Notes under the pieces: generated by a model
The model's input: only the letters and a program-made list of their open reading frames with translations
Database searches by the model: none
Told to the model about the DNA's origin: nothing
In this document: positions 11,201 to 24,300 of the stretch, one piece after another
How the letters are laid out: the number at the start of each line of letters is the position of its first letter
Position numbering within the stretch: the stretch's first letter is position 1
Translations under genes and position numbers: made by a program
Origin: Centropus unirufus
Lineage: Eukaryota; Chordata; Aves; Cuculiformes; Centropidae
DNA: 64,000 bases
Direction: 5' to 3'
Assembly (NCBI GenBank): GCA_013397695.1
Contig: VYZI01000488.1
Location: 282,481 to 346,480 of the forward strand

Positions 11201-13807
11201 TTCTCTCGAATATCTGTTTAGTGTCAGAGCATTTTTCTTTGTTTATTGTGTACAGGACAAAGACAACATTTTTTCTCTCCCTATTTCTTTTTTTAATGCT
11301 TCATTCAGTCTTCCTTTCTAGAAGTACAATGGTACTGTTTTTTTTCAATACTGTCTCCACAGGTTGTGTTTTCCAGCATCGTCCTTTACTGTGATGCATG
11401 GGGGCAGGGTGAGTGAAGTGGGGCTGCTGAGCACAAACACTCCATGCTCAGCCTCAGGAGTCAGCAGCTTTCAAATCTTTTTTTCTGTGTTTTGAAGATC
11501 CTTAAATAGTTTTTGTTGACAGTAGTAGCAGTGTATAGGGTCACTTTTTTTGTGGTGGAATTTTCCCCAATTTTCCTGTTTCTAGAAGACACTGGGGAGA
11601 CAATAGTTAATATTTTATTTTTAACAATTTCTCTTGCTTCCATTTTTTTCCCCACTACAGCTTTTAATGTTGGCAGCAAAGCAGAATTCACCAAAGTAGA
11701 TATCACCAATTCTGGATGGTTTTCATTTGAACTCCTGATTGCTCTTACCGAAACACATGGGTTTTTCTTAAGTACTAATACACGCCTCAAACACTGACTC
11801 TGCAACCTTTATTTGTGTGTTAAGAATAACTTCTTGCTATTGTAAATGCAGGGAAATACTGGATGTTAATGCTACAGCTGGTGCTGCCTTAGGAGCAGCC
11901 AGTGTTGACAGCACAGGGCGTCATGCAGACTGTAAAGATGTGTGCTGGAACAGGGCCAGGAAACAGATGATTTGATTCCCTGTCCCCACACTTCTCCTGA
12001 TGGTGACAAAAGATGCAGTCCATGCACTCAACTACTACACAGCCTTTCAACTCAGTTGCTGTGATTCTGTAGGACATTTTCTTTGAACAGCTGTGATACT
12101 ATGTCAAACTACAATTCTGTGATTTTAATTACTTTATAGACATGCCAATATTTTTAGTTCCCAAGTACCTCATAAATGCACACATATTTAAAAGCTCCAA
12201 CTCACAACTGGCTTAGGGTATTCCAGCTACATTGACTGTTCTCTGTAAATGCAACATGTCAGAATACCACTAGTAAATGAATTCTGCTTTGGCTGGGTAA
12301 CTAGACCCTACTCTGGTTTACCCCCAGGGCCGCACACCCATGCACTCCACAGGCACACCTTATGCACAGGGAGGACACATGGTCGGGCCATTTGCCACAG
12401 CCAAGCATTTTGCGCCAGGGCAGGGATGTTGAATTCAAAGGGGTCAGAGCCACCCTGCCACTCTCAGGGCAGAGCTCTTCAGCTGCTCTCACACCTTCTC
12501 TTGGCAGTGGCAGAGCACAGCCTGGTCTGCATCCCCTGAAGAGGACACACAGCTCTGTCCCTGTAAAGAAATCCACTACTTCCATGTTCTTCTGGCTGTC
12601 ATTGCAGAAATACCTCCATAACGATGGATGAGGAGCCCCAGCTGTCTGTGAGGTGTGTTAAATACCAAACGCAACAAGATTAGTCTGATTTTACCAAGGT
12701 TTGGATGAGCTATATGTGAACAATTTGCAGTATCTTTAGATGATATTGCAGACCTATTATCCTTTACCTTCTTTTAGATCTGAGGCTCATATGATGGTGC
12801 GAGGCCTGTCTTGAACTTATCCCTGGTATTCCTGCACTGGCCAAAGCAGTTGCAGAGCTTGAGCGCATAGGTGTGGGATTTCACCTTTGGAACAAATGAA
12901 GCCTCATTTCCATAGCTCATTGTGTTTCAGTCTTTTCAGAGTAGTACACCTCAGTCCTGCTTAAAGGACTTAGTACCTTTGATCCTGCAGCTCTGGAACA
13001 CTCAGTGGAGCTTACACACCTTGCCTAGTTACTGTCATACCAATAAACTGCACCAATCTGCTGCTAGAAGACAAGGAATTGACTATCAAGACTGTCCCCA
13101 AAGAGATGGAGAGAGCACAGTGCTGCTATACAATGATAGATTCCTTTGACATGTGATGTGGCTCTTTGCCTATCCACAAGCTGCTAAGCCTATGTGCTGC
13201 TCCCTAGTTCAGACACTGTGTTTAGATGAGCCACAAAATTCCTTGGCTGTCATTGGGACAAAAAATAAGTGCTGTGACATAAACGGCCTCAAACATAAGA
13301 CCCATGTTACAGCCACCACAGAAGATGATACTCTGTTCCACCACTTAAACACACCAAGAAAGCCTTATACATCACCCAAACAGACCCCATGGTGTACAGC
13401 CTGGGCCCCTTCTTCCTGCTGCTCTATTCATCCTGGAATAGAGATGCCCACTGCACAGACCTGTCCACCTTGGGGAGCCTTTGGCTGCTCATCTTTACAA
13501 GCCCTCAGCCCAAGCCTGCCTGGAAGTCACATCTCAAAACTCCAGCTGTGCCAGACCCATAAGCCAAGGAGGATATGGGTAAGTAAACTGGATTTCTTCC
13601 TAACATCACATCATATGGCAGGAACAGGAAGGCTTCAATGAATTATGTATGTATGCGCTATGGCATGCTGTGCTTAGGAGACACTGCTCAGAGAATACTC
13701 ACGTTACCACTCACTTCACTCATCAAGAAGCCAAGGCTATGCTTGCTAGTTCCTGTGGTTATTTACTCTGGCACAAACCTAAAATGTTTGTACTGGAGCT
13801 TGAGCAG
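8230..13807. other. Intergenic region between convergent EGFLAM and LIFR
   Basis: No gene is supported. Open frames here, including one of 162 codons at 13153-13641, lack domain-like composition and are not flanked by convincing splice sites. An A-rich stretch lies near 10345-10383. No clear CR1 fragment was recognised. Confidence 0.55.
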
Positions 13808-14637
13808 NNNNNNNNNNNNNNNNNNNNNNNNNNNNNNNNNNNNNNNNNNNNNNNNNNNNNNNNNNNNNNNNNNNNNNNNNNNNNNNNNNNNNNNNNNNNN
13901 NNNNNNNNNNNNNNNNNNNNNNNNNNNNNNNNNNNNNNNNNNNNNNNNNNNNNNNNNNNNNNNNNNNNNNNNNNNNNNNNNNNNNNNNNNNNNNNNNNNN
14001 NNNNNNNNNNNNNNNNNNNNNNNNNNNNNNNNNNNNNNNNNNNNNNNNNNNNNNNNNNNNNNNNNNNNNNNNNNNNNNNNNNNNNNNNNNNNNNNNNNNN
14101 NNNNNNNNNNNNNNNNNNNNNNNNNNNNNNNNNNNNNNNNNNNNNNNNNNNNNNNNNNNNNNNNNNNNNNNNNNNNNNNNNNNNNNNNNNNNNNNNNNNN
14201 NNNNNNNNNNNNNNNNNNNNNNNNNNNNNNNNNNNNNNNNNNNNNNNNNNNNNNNNNNNNNNNNNNNNNNNNNNNNNNNNNNNNNNNNNNNNNNNNNNNN
14301 NNNNNNNNNNNNNNNNNNNNNNNNNNNNNNNNNNNNNNNNNNNNNNNNNNNNNNNNNNNNNNNNNNNNNNNNNNNNNNNNNNNNNNNNNNNNNNNNNNNN
14401 NNNNNNNNNNNNNNNNNNNNNNNNNNNNNNNNNNNNNNNNNNNNNNNNNNNNNNNNNNNNNNNNNNNNNNNNNNNNNNNNNNNNNNNNNNNNNNNNNNNN
14501 NNNNNNNNNNNNNNNNNNNNNNNNNNNNNNNNNNNNNNNNNNNNNNNNNNNNNNNNNNNNNNNNNNNNNNNNNNNNNNNNNNNNNNNNNNNNNNNNNNNN
14601 NNNNNNNNNNNNNNNNNNNNNNNNNNNNNNNNNNNNN
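13808..14637. other. Assembly gap (830 N)
   Basis: This is a continuous run of N in the intergenic region. Long open frames that read across it are artefacts. Confidence 1.
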
Positions 14638-14899
14638 TGTATGACACCACAAGCTCCACTGTTTTGTATGCCACAACAGGATCAAAAATCAAATTACTGT
14701 TACCTTTGGGTAGGATTTCAGGCATCAGTTGATCAATTTTTTAGGTGTTTTTTTCTATCCCCTGCTTTGTAAAGTTTATAATATGTTCATCCTAGGCCAC
14801 ACTTGAATCACATTAAGGAAACATGACAAAGTGATGTTCAAGGATTCTTTTGTTAGTGTATTACTAAAAAAAAATGTGAGGCATTACCAGTTTCTATTT

Positions 14900-17800
14900 T
14901 GCTTTGCCCTGTTTGAGCAATTTATTTTTTGCATTTTTCTCAGCCCAAATAATACAAATGAGAACATTTAATTTTTTGCTTTGTTCCTGGGTAAATTTTA
15001 CTTGCTACATTTTGCACATGAGAGCAAATGAGTTGAAAAGGTATTAACCTTCTCATGGAAATCATGCATACACTTCCACTGTAGCTCGCTTGCATGTAAC
15101 AATAGTTGAAGTGCAGATTTGGGACCATCCAAAAAACTATCTAGAGATTCTGTGGGGTATCACATCCCCCATGCAACACCCTCCCATCAGACCAGCTCAC
15201 CTGCATAGGAATGCTGAGCCCCAGCCCTCCAAGATGCAGATGTTCTCTAGAGACGTTTTGGTTATAAAAGCAGAAGGAATTAATAGACATTTTTGTGTGG
15301 AAAAAGTATTGTCATGCACCCTGGGACAACTTGTGAAGTTACAGAAACCCCTGCCAATATCATCTGAGGTTTGTTTGCATAACATGCAAGAGAGGAAACA
15401 AACACTGACTATCTTAGAAACACTGGGGAAAATCCAGAGTTATGTAAATGGAGGAGGGGAAAGAAAATTGTTATGGAAGAAACTGTTTTGAAGCACCTTA
15501 GAAGATATTTAAAAATCTAAGACAGACCTAAGCATAAGGAAATTAGTTTTTAAACACACCAACATTTCTGAGTCTGTGTCTGGCATTTGGGGTCTGGGAC
15601 TGTTCCTAGGTTTGCTAAGGAAAAGACGAAGAAAAACCCAACAATAAATATTGTGAACTCCCTACAGCATCTCTGTGCGTTGGCCACACAGGACACTGCT
15701 GATGCACAGCAGCACAAACATCTGAGTAGTGTGTCAGGACAAGTGCAAACAGCAGCTCTTTCTTCTAAGTGCAACTGCACTTCAGAGGCCATATTTAAGT
15801 AAAAAGATCCACAAAAATCGCTTTGGGAATTGCAAGCCAACTTGCTCTACAATACACATATAGGTACATTATGATGTAAGCACATCAGTGCATAAGGAGT
15901 TACAATTTTTCATAGTGTTAAAATCTTAATATCACTTGTATTGAAGTCTTCAACAAAGTCTGTGGCAAACCAAAAAATGCTGTTCACCTGGGAAGCTCTT
16001 GATAGATTTATGCTACAAGGAGTTGTGCTAGTCCTCTGTTTCTTTAAATATTACATTTTTCTTATGTACTTCAAATTCTTTCGCTATATTCTTAGCCACT
16101 TGTAGATATACAAATATTCTATTTACAAAGCAATATTTGTCTGAACATAATGCACATGGTTTCTCATTGCCTTTTCAGAGTGCTGTCTAAACTTCTCCCT
16201 CCAGTGCATCCAAATGCCTTCATTTTTACTACTAATCATGTTCAACTGAATGTCCTGGAGGACAAGATCACAGGAAACAACACAGCCCTAAACTTAACCC
16301 AGCTAAACATATCAGAAAAAAAAAAAACAAACAAGGCAACTTGAATGTATCTCCTCTGAGCAGCCTGAAACTCAAGGTCAGCAGAAGCTCGCTGCTGCTG
16401 CTGTGTTCCCAGCAGGAGAAAGCTCTGGTCCGCACATAATTGAAAGATGCCACATTTGCCAATTGTTTCATGACAGACAACATGGCTGCTGGCTCCCTTT
16501 GGAAACAGTCTACTCACAAAAGCAGCAACTACAAATAATAAAGACAGCTACCACAGCAAATGTCAGTCATTGGGTCCTAAGTTTGCCTATGAAGCCCTGC
16601 ATAGCAGGGGAGGTAATTCACTAGCCTGCCTGTAATATTAGCTTACAGCTTTGTTTACATATTAACTAATACTTCTGTGAGGTATATCACATGCAGATCT
16701 ACCACCCCAAAATTTAACACAAAACCAAGATCCCAGGTTCCCCCATGTATCAGATCAACAAAAGTAAAGAATGTGTCAAATATGAGAGTGGGGGATATTA
16801 ACTCAAACGTGACTGATGTTTCACATATACAGTGAATGGTACAAAAACCCATTACAAAACCCAAATTGTCACATATGGCAGGCATGGCTCAAAAATAAAA
16901 AGCAGCAGCACCGATGACTTGCTTCAGGAAGAAATTGCTTGGCATTAACAACCTAGACCTCTGAATAGTGATCCAATCAGAGGACTGAAGCACTAAGTTA
17001 GGAGTAACAATGTTTTGGACACAATCCCTTCTGGCCCTATCCCTTCTGGAAGCTGTTTTTCTATTTTTTTTCTTTTGAACTTTCTATTCTTCTATAAAAA
17101 AAGCAAAAAGACAAATGAACTAAAGCAAAATAATCTTTCAATAAAGGATTAAAATCTTTCAGAAAATGATAGTTAGGAAATGCAGTATTTTAAGTTTTTC
17201 ATGACATTTTTCAGAAACTATTTGAGTGAAGAGGCTCACCAGGAAGCCCAAAGGCACTAGTACAAGGAGTATGAACCTCTCTGAAGCCCAACATTTTAGT
17301 CTTACATTAGCTATCAATGCATTTAGAGGCTGAACAGCACCATGCTTTGAAAGCAAATTTGGTAAGAAGACATTCTTAAAGATGCTTCACTGGTTTAACT
17401 CGGCAATTAGGCTCTAAAACCAAGTCCATTCCTTGACACTTCTTTCCATTCATTCTTACTGCTCTAAGGATGAAAGGGTATCTATGCATGGTCACTAAAT
17501 TAGCACACAACCTCTCACTACCATTTGGTGTTTGAATTTAAGAGAGACATTTCAAAGGAGTCCTCTCTGGCAGCACTGAATGTGCTCAAAGGAAACCACA
17601 GTGGTGAAGCAGCTGAATTTGCAGGTGCTGGAATGAAAACTGCTTACTGATTCACAACCATTAAGCAACAGTAAATGGTGCCACATATGCTGCACAAGCC
17701 TGTGTTTCTCCTCCATTCACTCTGTTCTGCTACAGATACAAGATGATGCATATGGTAAGCCATTACTATTAATAGACTTTTCTGCTCTATATACTGGAAG

Positions 17801-20677
17801 TCAGAACACCAGTCAAACAAAATATATAGTCAAAGAGGTGCGGGGGTTTTGTTTGTTAATTTTGTTTTTCTTAAAGTGATGGATAATCATATCAGAGTGT
17901 TTTGATAACATCAAGGCAGACCCTGTATTTGTGGGCCTTTGCCCTACCTAACCACAAAGCAATTTTAAATGCCTTTACCAAATAGGCAGAGCAGCACAAA
18001 GGAAAACCTGAGTATGTGATGGTTGCACTTATAGGAGCACTGTGAAGGGTGTTAGGCTGCTCCTTGTGAGCAATGTGCTCTCTGCAGCTGCCCTGGCTTC
18101 CAGTCTGCCCAATTAAAAATTGCTAGTACTTTCAAACTTCAGTGCGGTTTTCTTTCTTGCAATATACAGCCATACAAAAGCACATTTATTCTTCATGATC
18201 AGCTATTCAGCTACAAAGGAGTTTTTTTTGTTTGGATCACCATACAATACTGATGGTTCCTCTGTAGTGAGAAACTGCTTATCCATTTAGTCTGTCCCTG
18301 ACATATTCTGCCTTCAATCAAAAGCATATGGCAACACAATCTAAAATGAATCCTAGGAGATAAACACATTAAGCCAAATTTCCACTAGTGGAAAAAAAAT
18401 GTGCTCTAAGAAAAATATTGTTTTTGTGTAAGAAAATCCTACGACAGCATTGTTACAACTACAATTTAGCTACCTTCCAGCTATCAAGCACAAAGAGCAG
18501 AACTGCTTCATTTTATACTTTAGGTTAGTGTTATTAATAACAGGCAGTAATAGATCAGGCATTAAATTTTCTGTTGAGGCGATGTCTGGAGACAGATGGA
18601 CACCAGCTCTTTGCACTGCCTGCCTGTCTCTCCTCACACACAGCTCTGCTCATTCCAAGATTCAACCTCAAAAGCAGAATCTTATCTGCCCATTCTCTTT
18701 TTTCAGACACACCTTGCACTCTGTCAGGTCTGCAGACAGATCTATTTTTTTGTCTTCACATTCCATTCTTCCAGAAGGCATACAGGCTGTTGTTACTGAT
18801 GATGATTTGGATGCTATTTAGTATTCTGCCTTTTCTACAGTTTTAAAAGCCATCTGTTTTTTCATTCTATGGAGAAGGCAGAGGCGTACCAACATCTCAA
18901 ACTACACCATCTGCTGCTGTGATTAAATGTAACCTAATGCTTGGGTTTATTTTGATAGCCAGATCACATGGTGTGGAGACCAAATGTCTGCCAAGCTAGC
19001 CATCCCTCAAGTCTACTCTCACACCTTTACAACTATCAACTTAGGCAATTCAGCCTCCTTATCTGTTTTCAGATCATATTGAGAAAGCCACTCCTTCATC
19101 TTAATTATTAAAAAAAAAAAACCCCAAAGCAGCTAAGGAAATTGAAAATAAAACCCCTCACAAAATAGCTAAGGGCATTTAAAATAAAATAAAAAAACAA
19201 ACAAACAATTAGGACTTGATGGAGGTCCTTTTTGATCAAGCTCTTTAACATGTGACCTCTCACCACCGTGTTTTACAGGAAGGAACACCTAAGCTAGAAA
19301 GCACTTTCTCCTGTAAGCTAGTGAAATTAATGTGTGCCACAGTCTGAGATTTACACAATGAAATGTTGCAACTACAGCTCCTAAAGGTGCATATGTGAAA
19401 CAACCATTTTCAAAGACAATTGTTCTGAACACTCCTTGAAGCAATCAAACATACATCATTTAAGCTTTCTTTGTGTCACACATCTGGTGAAGGAGAGGTA
19501 GAATCAGGGGCACTAAAACCTTCTTGGGTTTCTCCCTGCCACTGAAGAAATCCCACCCTCTACTCCCAAGTAGAATTTGCAGAGAAGCTTCTCTTGAGAA
19601 GACACTGGAGAACAGCCAGGCAGCAGGTGGCAAAGCTATCGAATAAAGACCAACCAAAGAGCAACTAGTTCTCAAGGACCCAGTACTACTATCTCTGATT
19701 TCATGTTCCAAACTCCTTGGATTGCTAATGTTAGTAGACAGACATTTCCCCATGGCTTACGTTACTGTATAGTGCAAAGACTGCTGAATGCCGTGGGCAA
19801 ATGGAGTACTGTACCATTTTGAAGCAGGAGAACTGCAGCTGAAGCTAGGAAATACAAAATACATTAGTGCAATATGTTAGGAAAGATTAACTCCTTAACT
19901 AAAGGATAGAAAAAATATAGAGCATTCTCAGTTTTTTTTTTAAAAAAAAGTTTTAAACTTTATGCACTTCTTGTTGAGGTTTAAATCAGTGTTACACTTT
20001 TTTTCCCCAAGTTTGTACCCCTGAGTCAAATATTGAATAAACATTGTACAGTAGGTACAGAAACTAGTGTCTAGATAAAAAGCAACAGATTTGAATGGCC
20101 ATTGCTTTAGAAATGTTAAACAGTGACAATCCCCTTTTGTATACGAGAAGAAAAAAAATAGCAGTCTCATTAGCTCTTAGTTTATAACTAGGTAGAAGAT
20201 CTCAACAGTTTCCAACTGTGCTGTTACCAAGTTTTCATTAAGCTGAGGTTTGTGATAAATGAAACCCTCAGTAAGGAAACTCGTTGGTGCTGTGTCATTT
20301 GAGTATGTATGTTTGTAACTACAACAAAGCAAAGCAGATTTTCCAAGTTATAAATTGAATGAGACCATATTAATCTTGGAGCACTGTGTGAAGGCAGGCA
20401 GAGTTATTTGATTATGATTATCAGGAGTTCTAAACTCAAGACCCCTTATATCCAATATAGTTTACTAGAGTACTAACTAAATTGCTATAACTTTGGGCCT
20501 CTATTAAAATGGACCATTAACTTTTTTGCTAACTTATAACATTCAGCTCACTAGAATCTCTGCTGGCTGTCTCCAAGAATAATTCATGTCTTTTTCACTT
20601 TTCTTCCTCCTTTCTTTACAACATCAGGAAAAAGAGCTTATTTAAAAGGCAGTTTCAGGTGCAACAAGGACTCAGTA
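14900..20677 (-). other. LIFR: Probable LIFR 3' UTR (distal end uncertain)
   Basis: The AT-rich sequence after the LIFR stop has no exon-like open frame. Minus-strand AATAAA hexamers lie at 18946-18951, 18185-18190 and 14921-14926, with ATTAAA at 14967-14972. Human LIFR mRNA has a 3' UTR of several kb (known), so an end near 14.9 kb, giving about 5.8 kb, is plausible. An earlier end at one of the other hexamers is equally compatible with the sequence. Confidence 0.4.
14921..14972 (-). terminator. LIFR: Candidate distal LIFR polyadenylation signals
   Basis: On the minus strand ATTAAA (14967-14972) is followed 40 nt later by AATAAA (14921-14926). The pair is close together and about 5.7 kb past the LIFR stop. 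Use is not shown. Confidence 0.3.
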
Positions 20678-21316
20678 TTAATCATTTGGTTTGTTCTGAA
20701 AAAAGTGTGTGAAGGACCACCCTGTGTTACTGGATCTGGCGGAATCTTCATCATCTTTTGGGGGAAGCAGAAACTGTCGGGAATTAATGGAGCAAGGGCT
20801 CCCAAAAGATGCATTTTCATTGCTGCTTTCAACTGATCCAGGAGAGTCTGGAGTGTCCACATTCCAGGCCTTTGTGTTTGCTTGAGGTCTATAACCTGCA
20901 GTTTTATCCAAGTCTTCCTCTGCAGGTGAGTGACTCTCTCTTTTCAGCACACTGATAGGCAGCTGCATTTGTGGCTTATAGCCTGCTGTAGTCACTAAGT
21001 CTATTTCTGGCTCCTCCTCTGGTTTAATTTGAGGCTGATACATTGACTGGATGTCAATATAAATGACCTGAGATGACCCCATGGGTTCATCCATAGGAGA
21101 ATTTGAGATCTCCTCTTCAATGATAGGAGGGCAGTAGGACACAACAACATGGTCCTCTGTTTCTGAGTCAGAGCCATCTTCAGGCACAGTGGTGTCTGCT
21201 GCTGGGGACGTCATCTCTGTGTCTTCAATCTTGGGAGCCGCAGACCGTGTCTCCACCACTTCAACACTATTGGGGGTGCAGGGATTCATTTCCAGTGTTT
21301 TAAGTGTCTTATTCCC
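20678..21316 (-). CDS. LIFR: LIFR coding exon 19: cytoplasmic tail and stop
   Basis: This is the terminal 639-nt exon after acceptor GCTTTAG, in phase 0, with TAA at 20678-20680. It encodes LKTLEMNPCTPNSVEVVETR, HVVVSYCPPIIEEE, VIYIDIQSMYQPQ, TAGYKPQ, TAGYRPQAN, SFGSPCSINSRQFLLPPK and ends FFQNKPND. All three YxxQ motifs are kept. Ser1038 aligns with human Ser1044, an ERK target, but the residue two positions after it is Gly instead of Arg. Confidence 0.98.
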   Translation of the reverse strand, partial: GNKTLKTLEMNPCTPNSVEVVETRSAAPKIEDTEMTSPAADTTVPEDGSDSETEDHVVVSYCPPIIEEEISNSPMDEPMGSSQVIYIDIQSMYQPQIKPEEEPEIDLVTTAGYKPQMQLPISVLKRESHSPAEEDLDKTAGYRPQANTKAWNVDTPDSPGSVESSNENASFGSPCSINSRQFLLPPKDDEDSARSSNTGWSFTHFFQNKPND

Positions 21317-24300
21317 CTAAAGCAAGAATGAGAAGGGAGAGAGACTAAGCCAAAGACCTGGAGACCCTGAAAGCAACAACTTGCCTAAATTAAACCAGTA
21401 TGCTGGCTTGTAATCATCTCACTGCCATTAGTACAATAGAAAAAAAGTGGTTTAATTCTCATCTTCTGGCTTATTATTAGTGCAGGAGGAGAGAAGTGCA
21501 GCAGTCCTTTCTTAATAAAAACTTCGGAATTAACTACAGTAACAAAATGAAAGCTGTAGATAGTACCTGATAAAAGTCACTCAATTTGTGCTGTTCCCCC
21601 CAACCACAAAGTTTTTGCCACAACTGGAGCAGAAGACCCAAAGTTTGCAAAAAAGAACTCTACTCGCAATTCTTTTTTGAAGTTTTAAATACTAGATTTA
21701 AAATGAGGTTACCTCACAGATATTCTTCTGAAACTGCAATGCCTTACTGTTCTCAGGATTGGGGATCTCTGGATAAAACGTTTCTTTAATCCTTTAAAGG
21801 AGAAAGAACAAACTTTTAAAAGTTATCAAGCCCTGAAACAGATTACAAAGACACAAAATGAGTAAAGACATTTCCCTTTAACTCAGAAGAGTGAAAACTT
21901 CTGGCACAAAGATTTAGTGTCACACTTTCACTGAGTATTTAATGGAAAAAACAGCAAACAAAATTTTTATATACAACTCTAAACGGGGAAACTTGATTTG
22001 CCATGTTTACAAAAAGTTGAAGATGGGATGTGTACCTGAGTATGGCTCTCAAAAGATAGTTTGTTGCCTGCTTATTTCCACTTGGGAACTACTTATAAGA
22101 GAAGCGCTCGTGCAAAACCTTTTTTGCATTCCTTATACTCCTTGTTCCTCTCCCCACTTTAATTTCTCCTTTACCTTCTACAATGTGTTTTAGCCACCCA
22201 CCTTTAAACAAAGCCCACAGACATCTTTGGGTACTTGGAGAAAACAAAGAATAATTAAAGTAATAGAAAATTCTAGCGCAGAAGCAAATGCCTCCCCTAA
22301 AATTTCAGAACTGAATGCAGACATTTACCATTCTCGCTTTCGATAGCAGAAGATGCTGGCCATCACTCCAAGCAGTACAACCACTGCCATGGGGATGAGA
22401 ATTGCAATTATCAATCCTACAGCTAGGGTACAAAAAGACAAAAAGTCAGTAAATATATATCCAAAGTCATAGGACAGTTTTATGCCTTTTCTTACCTTGC
22501 CACAGACTAGAAACTGTTTTATCAAAGTCACCTAACAGAGGTGAGCAAACAGTGGCAGTAAAGTATAGGTATACTATACAATTCCCCTTCGCTGGAAGGG
22601 CAAAAGGTTACCGATAAACAGAACTGATTCCATGATAACTACTGGAATCATCAGGTGTTTCTTTCTGATTGATTAACTGCAAAGGGCTTCATGCATCACT
22701 GATTATTGCCACTGTAATTCTATTCTCAATAAGCACTGGAACTGCACATGCAAGTTTTCTGAGCTGGCCAAATTTCTGGTAATGGCTCTTACAGGCCAAC
22801 AACTCATTGCACAAAGTCCACTAGGTTTTATATGGTTCACTATGCTTCCAGTTCCTGCAATTTAGCACTGATACATTCCCAATGCCTTCCTTCAATAATA
22901 TTAAATGCCCCAAATTTCATTTGTTTGCATTTTAATTGCTCCCCAGTGTTCAGTCTTTCACATGAAATACTCATTTTTTTCCCCCTCATTCCTGAAAGTC
23001 AATCTTTTTTTTTTAACTGTCTTTCTGAATTTGTTTCTGTTAGAGGCTGGATAAAACTGAATTCAAAGCAGAGGCATCTGTTTGTAATCCTGAAACTGGT
23101 AAATATTTCCACAATGTCTTTTTCTCACCATGTATTAGCAGATATTCTTCCTGGGAAAAGTGACAAAAACAACTAGCTGCTTGAAGAGACTACGTTCAGA
23201 CTCCACTATTAGTTGTAGTTTAGAAGTTACTTTTCTTGCATACATTACCATGAGCTACAACTTAGCTATAAGAGGAAAGATTTTTTTCCTCAACCTGAAC
23301 TGTACAAATTTTTGTATTAAAAATTAACCAACTAGATATATTAAACATTAAACTGCAGGTGCAAACTACGTAAGGGGACCAGAAAAAAAATCTCAGAGTA
23401 AGCTAAAATTTATCTATATTGTACAGCCCCTGTGCTGAAGACTACTAACGAAAAGGAATATTCAACTTACAGTCCTCCTTTGTCACCACATAGAGGCTGT
23501 TTGGAGGGCTCAGCCCACCAGCAGTATAGGCTTGTAGGTCCAGCTGGTAACTTGTTTTGCCTTGAAGATCAAGTATTTTCAAAGATTTCTTTGTTAAATC
23601 AGTGATATTCTTAACTTTAAGTTCTGGATTCCCTGTTTGTTTGGAAGCAATAAGAAAAGCATGACCTTGTAAGAATGCATTCATAAAGACAGCCTCAGTT
23701 TCAGCAAGACTTTCTTGAAGTCAGCATATGAAACCTGAAGAACGGTCTGTGTAAAGGAAAACTGAAATAAAGGATCCTGGCAATGCTGTTTGCTCACACA
23801 GCAGCAAAAAGCACAGAAGTATGTTGCTGCTGCTGATTGACTAGTTTCTTCCACTCCAGATTGTCCTCCTATGTCAGTGTGAGCCCAGTTTCAGTACCAT
23901 ACAGAGATGTTCTTAACAAGATGAGTACTGGAAGAATATAGCCAATTCAATATAGCCGTGTAACCTCCCCCATGTCTCATCTACCCAGAGCATCTGTACA
24001 CAGTGTAATGGGTTACACTGCTACTTAATCACTGCATAGCTTTATGGCTCCACTGAACCAGAGTTTCCTCCACCTTTCACCAATTATGCCCGTGAATAAT
24101 GCAACTGAATTACAATAACAGCAAATTTTTCTTTTTAAAGTGAAATTATGTAAAAGAAAAATTAAAGAAAAAGATCAAAAGTCTGGAGCAATCTATAGAT
24201 TCTATTTACCTGATTCTGCGAGTCTAGGCTTTAAAGTATCTTTTTCACCTTTTGCAAAGGAAAGACGATATCCCTCTAAAAATCCCTGACAATCTTCAAT

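Noticed and set aside
13153..13641. 162-codon + strand open frame
   Set aside because: Low-complexity Ser/Pro/Cys-rich text, no domain and no convincing splice context. A chance frame or old repeat is more likely.
13638..14732. Open frames of 300-364 codons across the N run
   Set aside because: They are open only because N codons are not read as stops; real flanking sequence is short and has no protein features.
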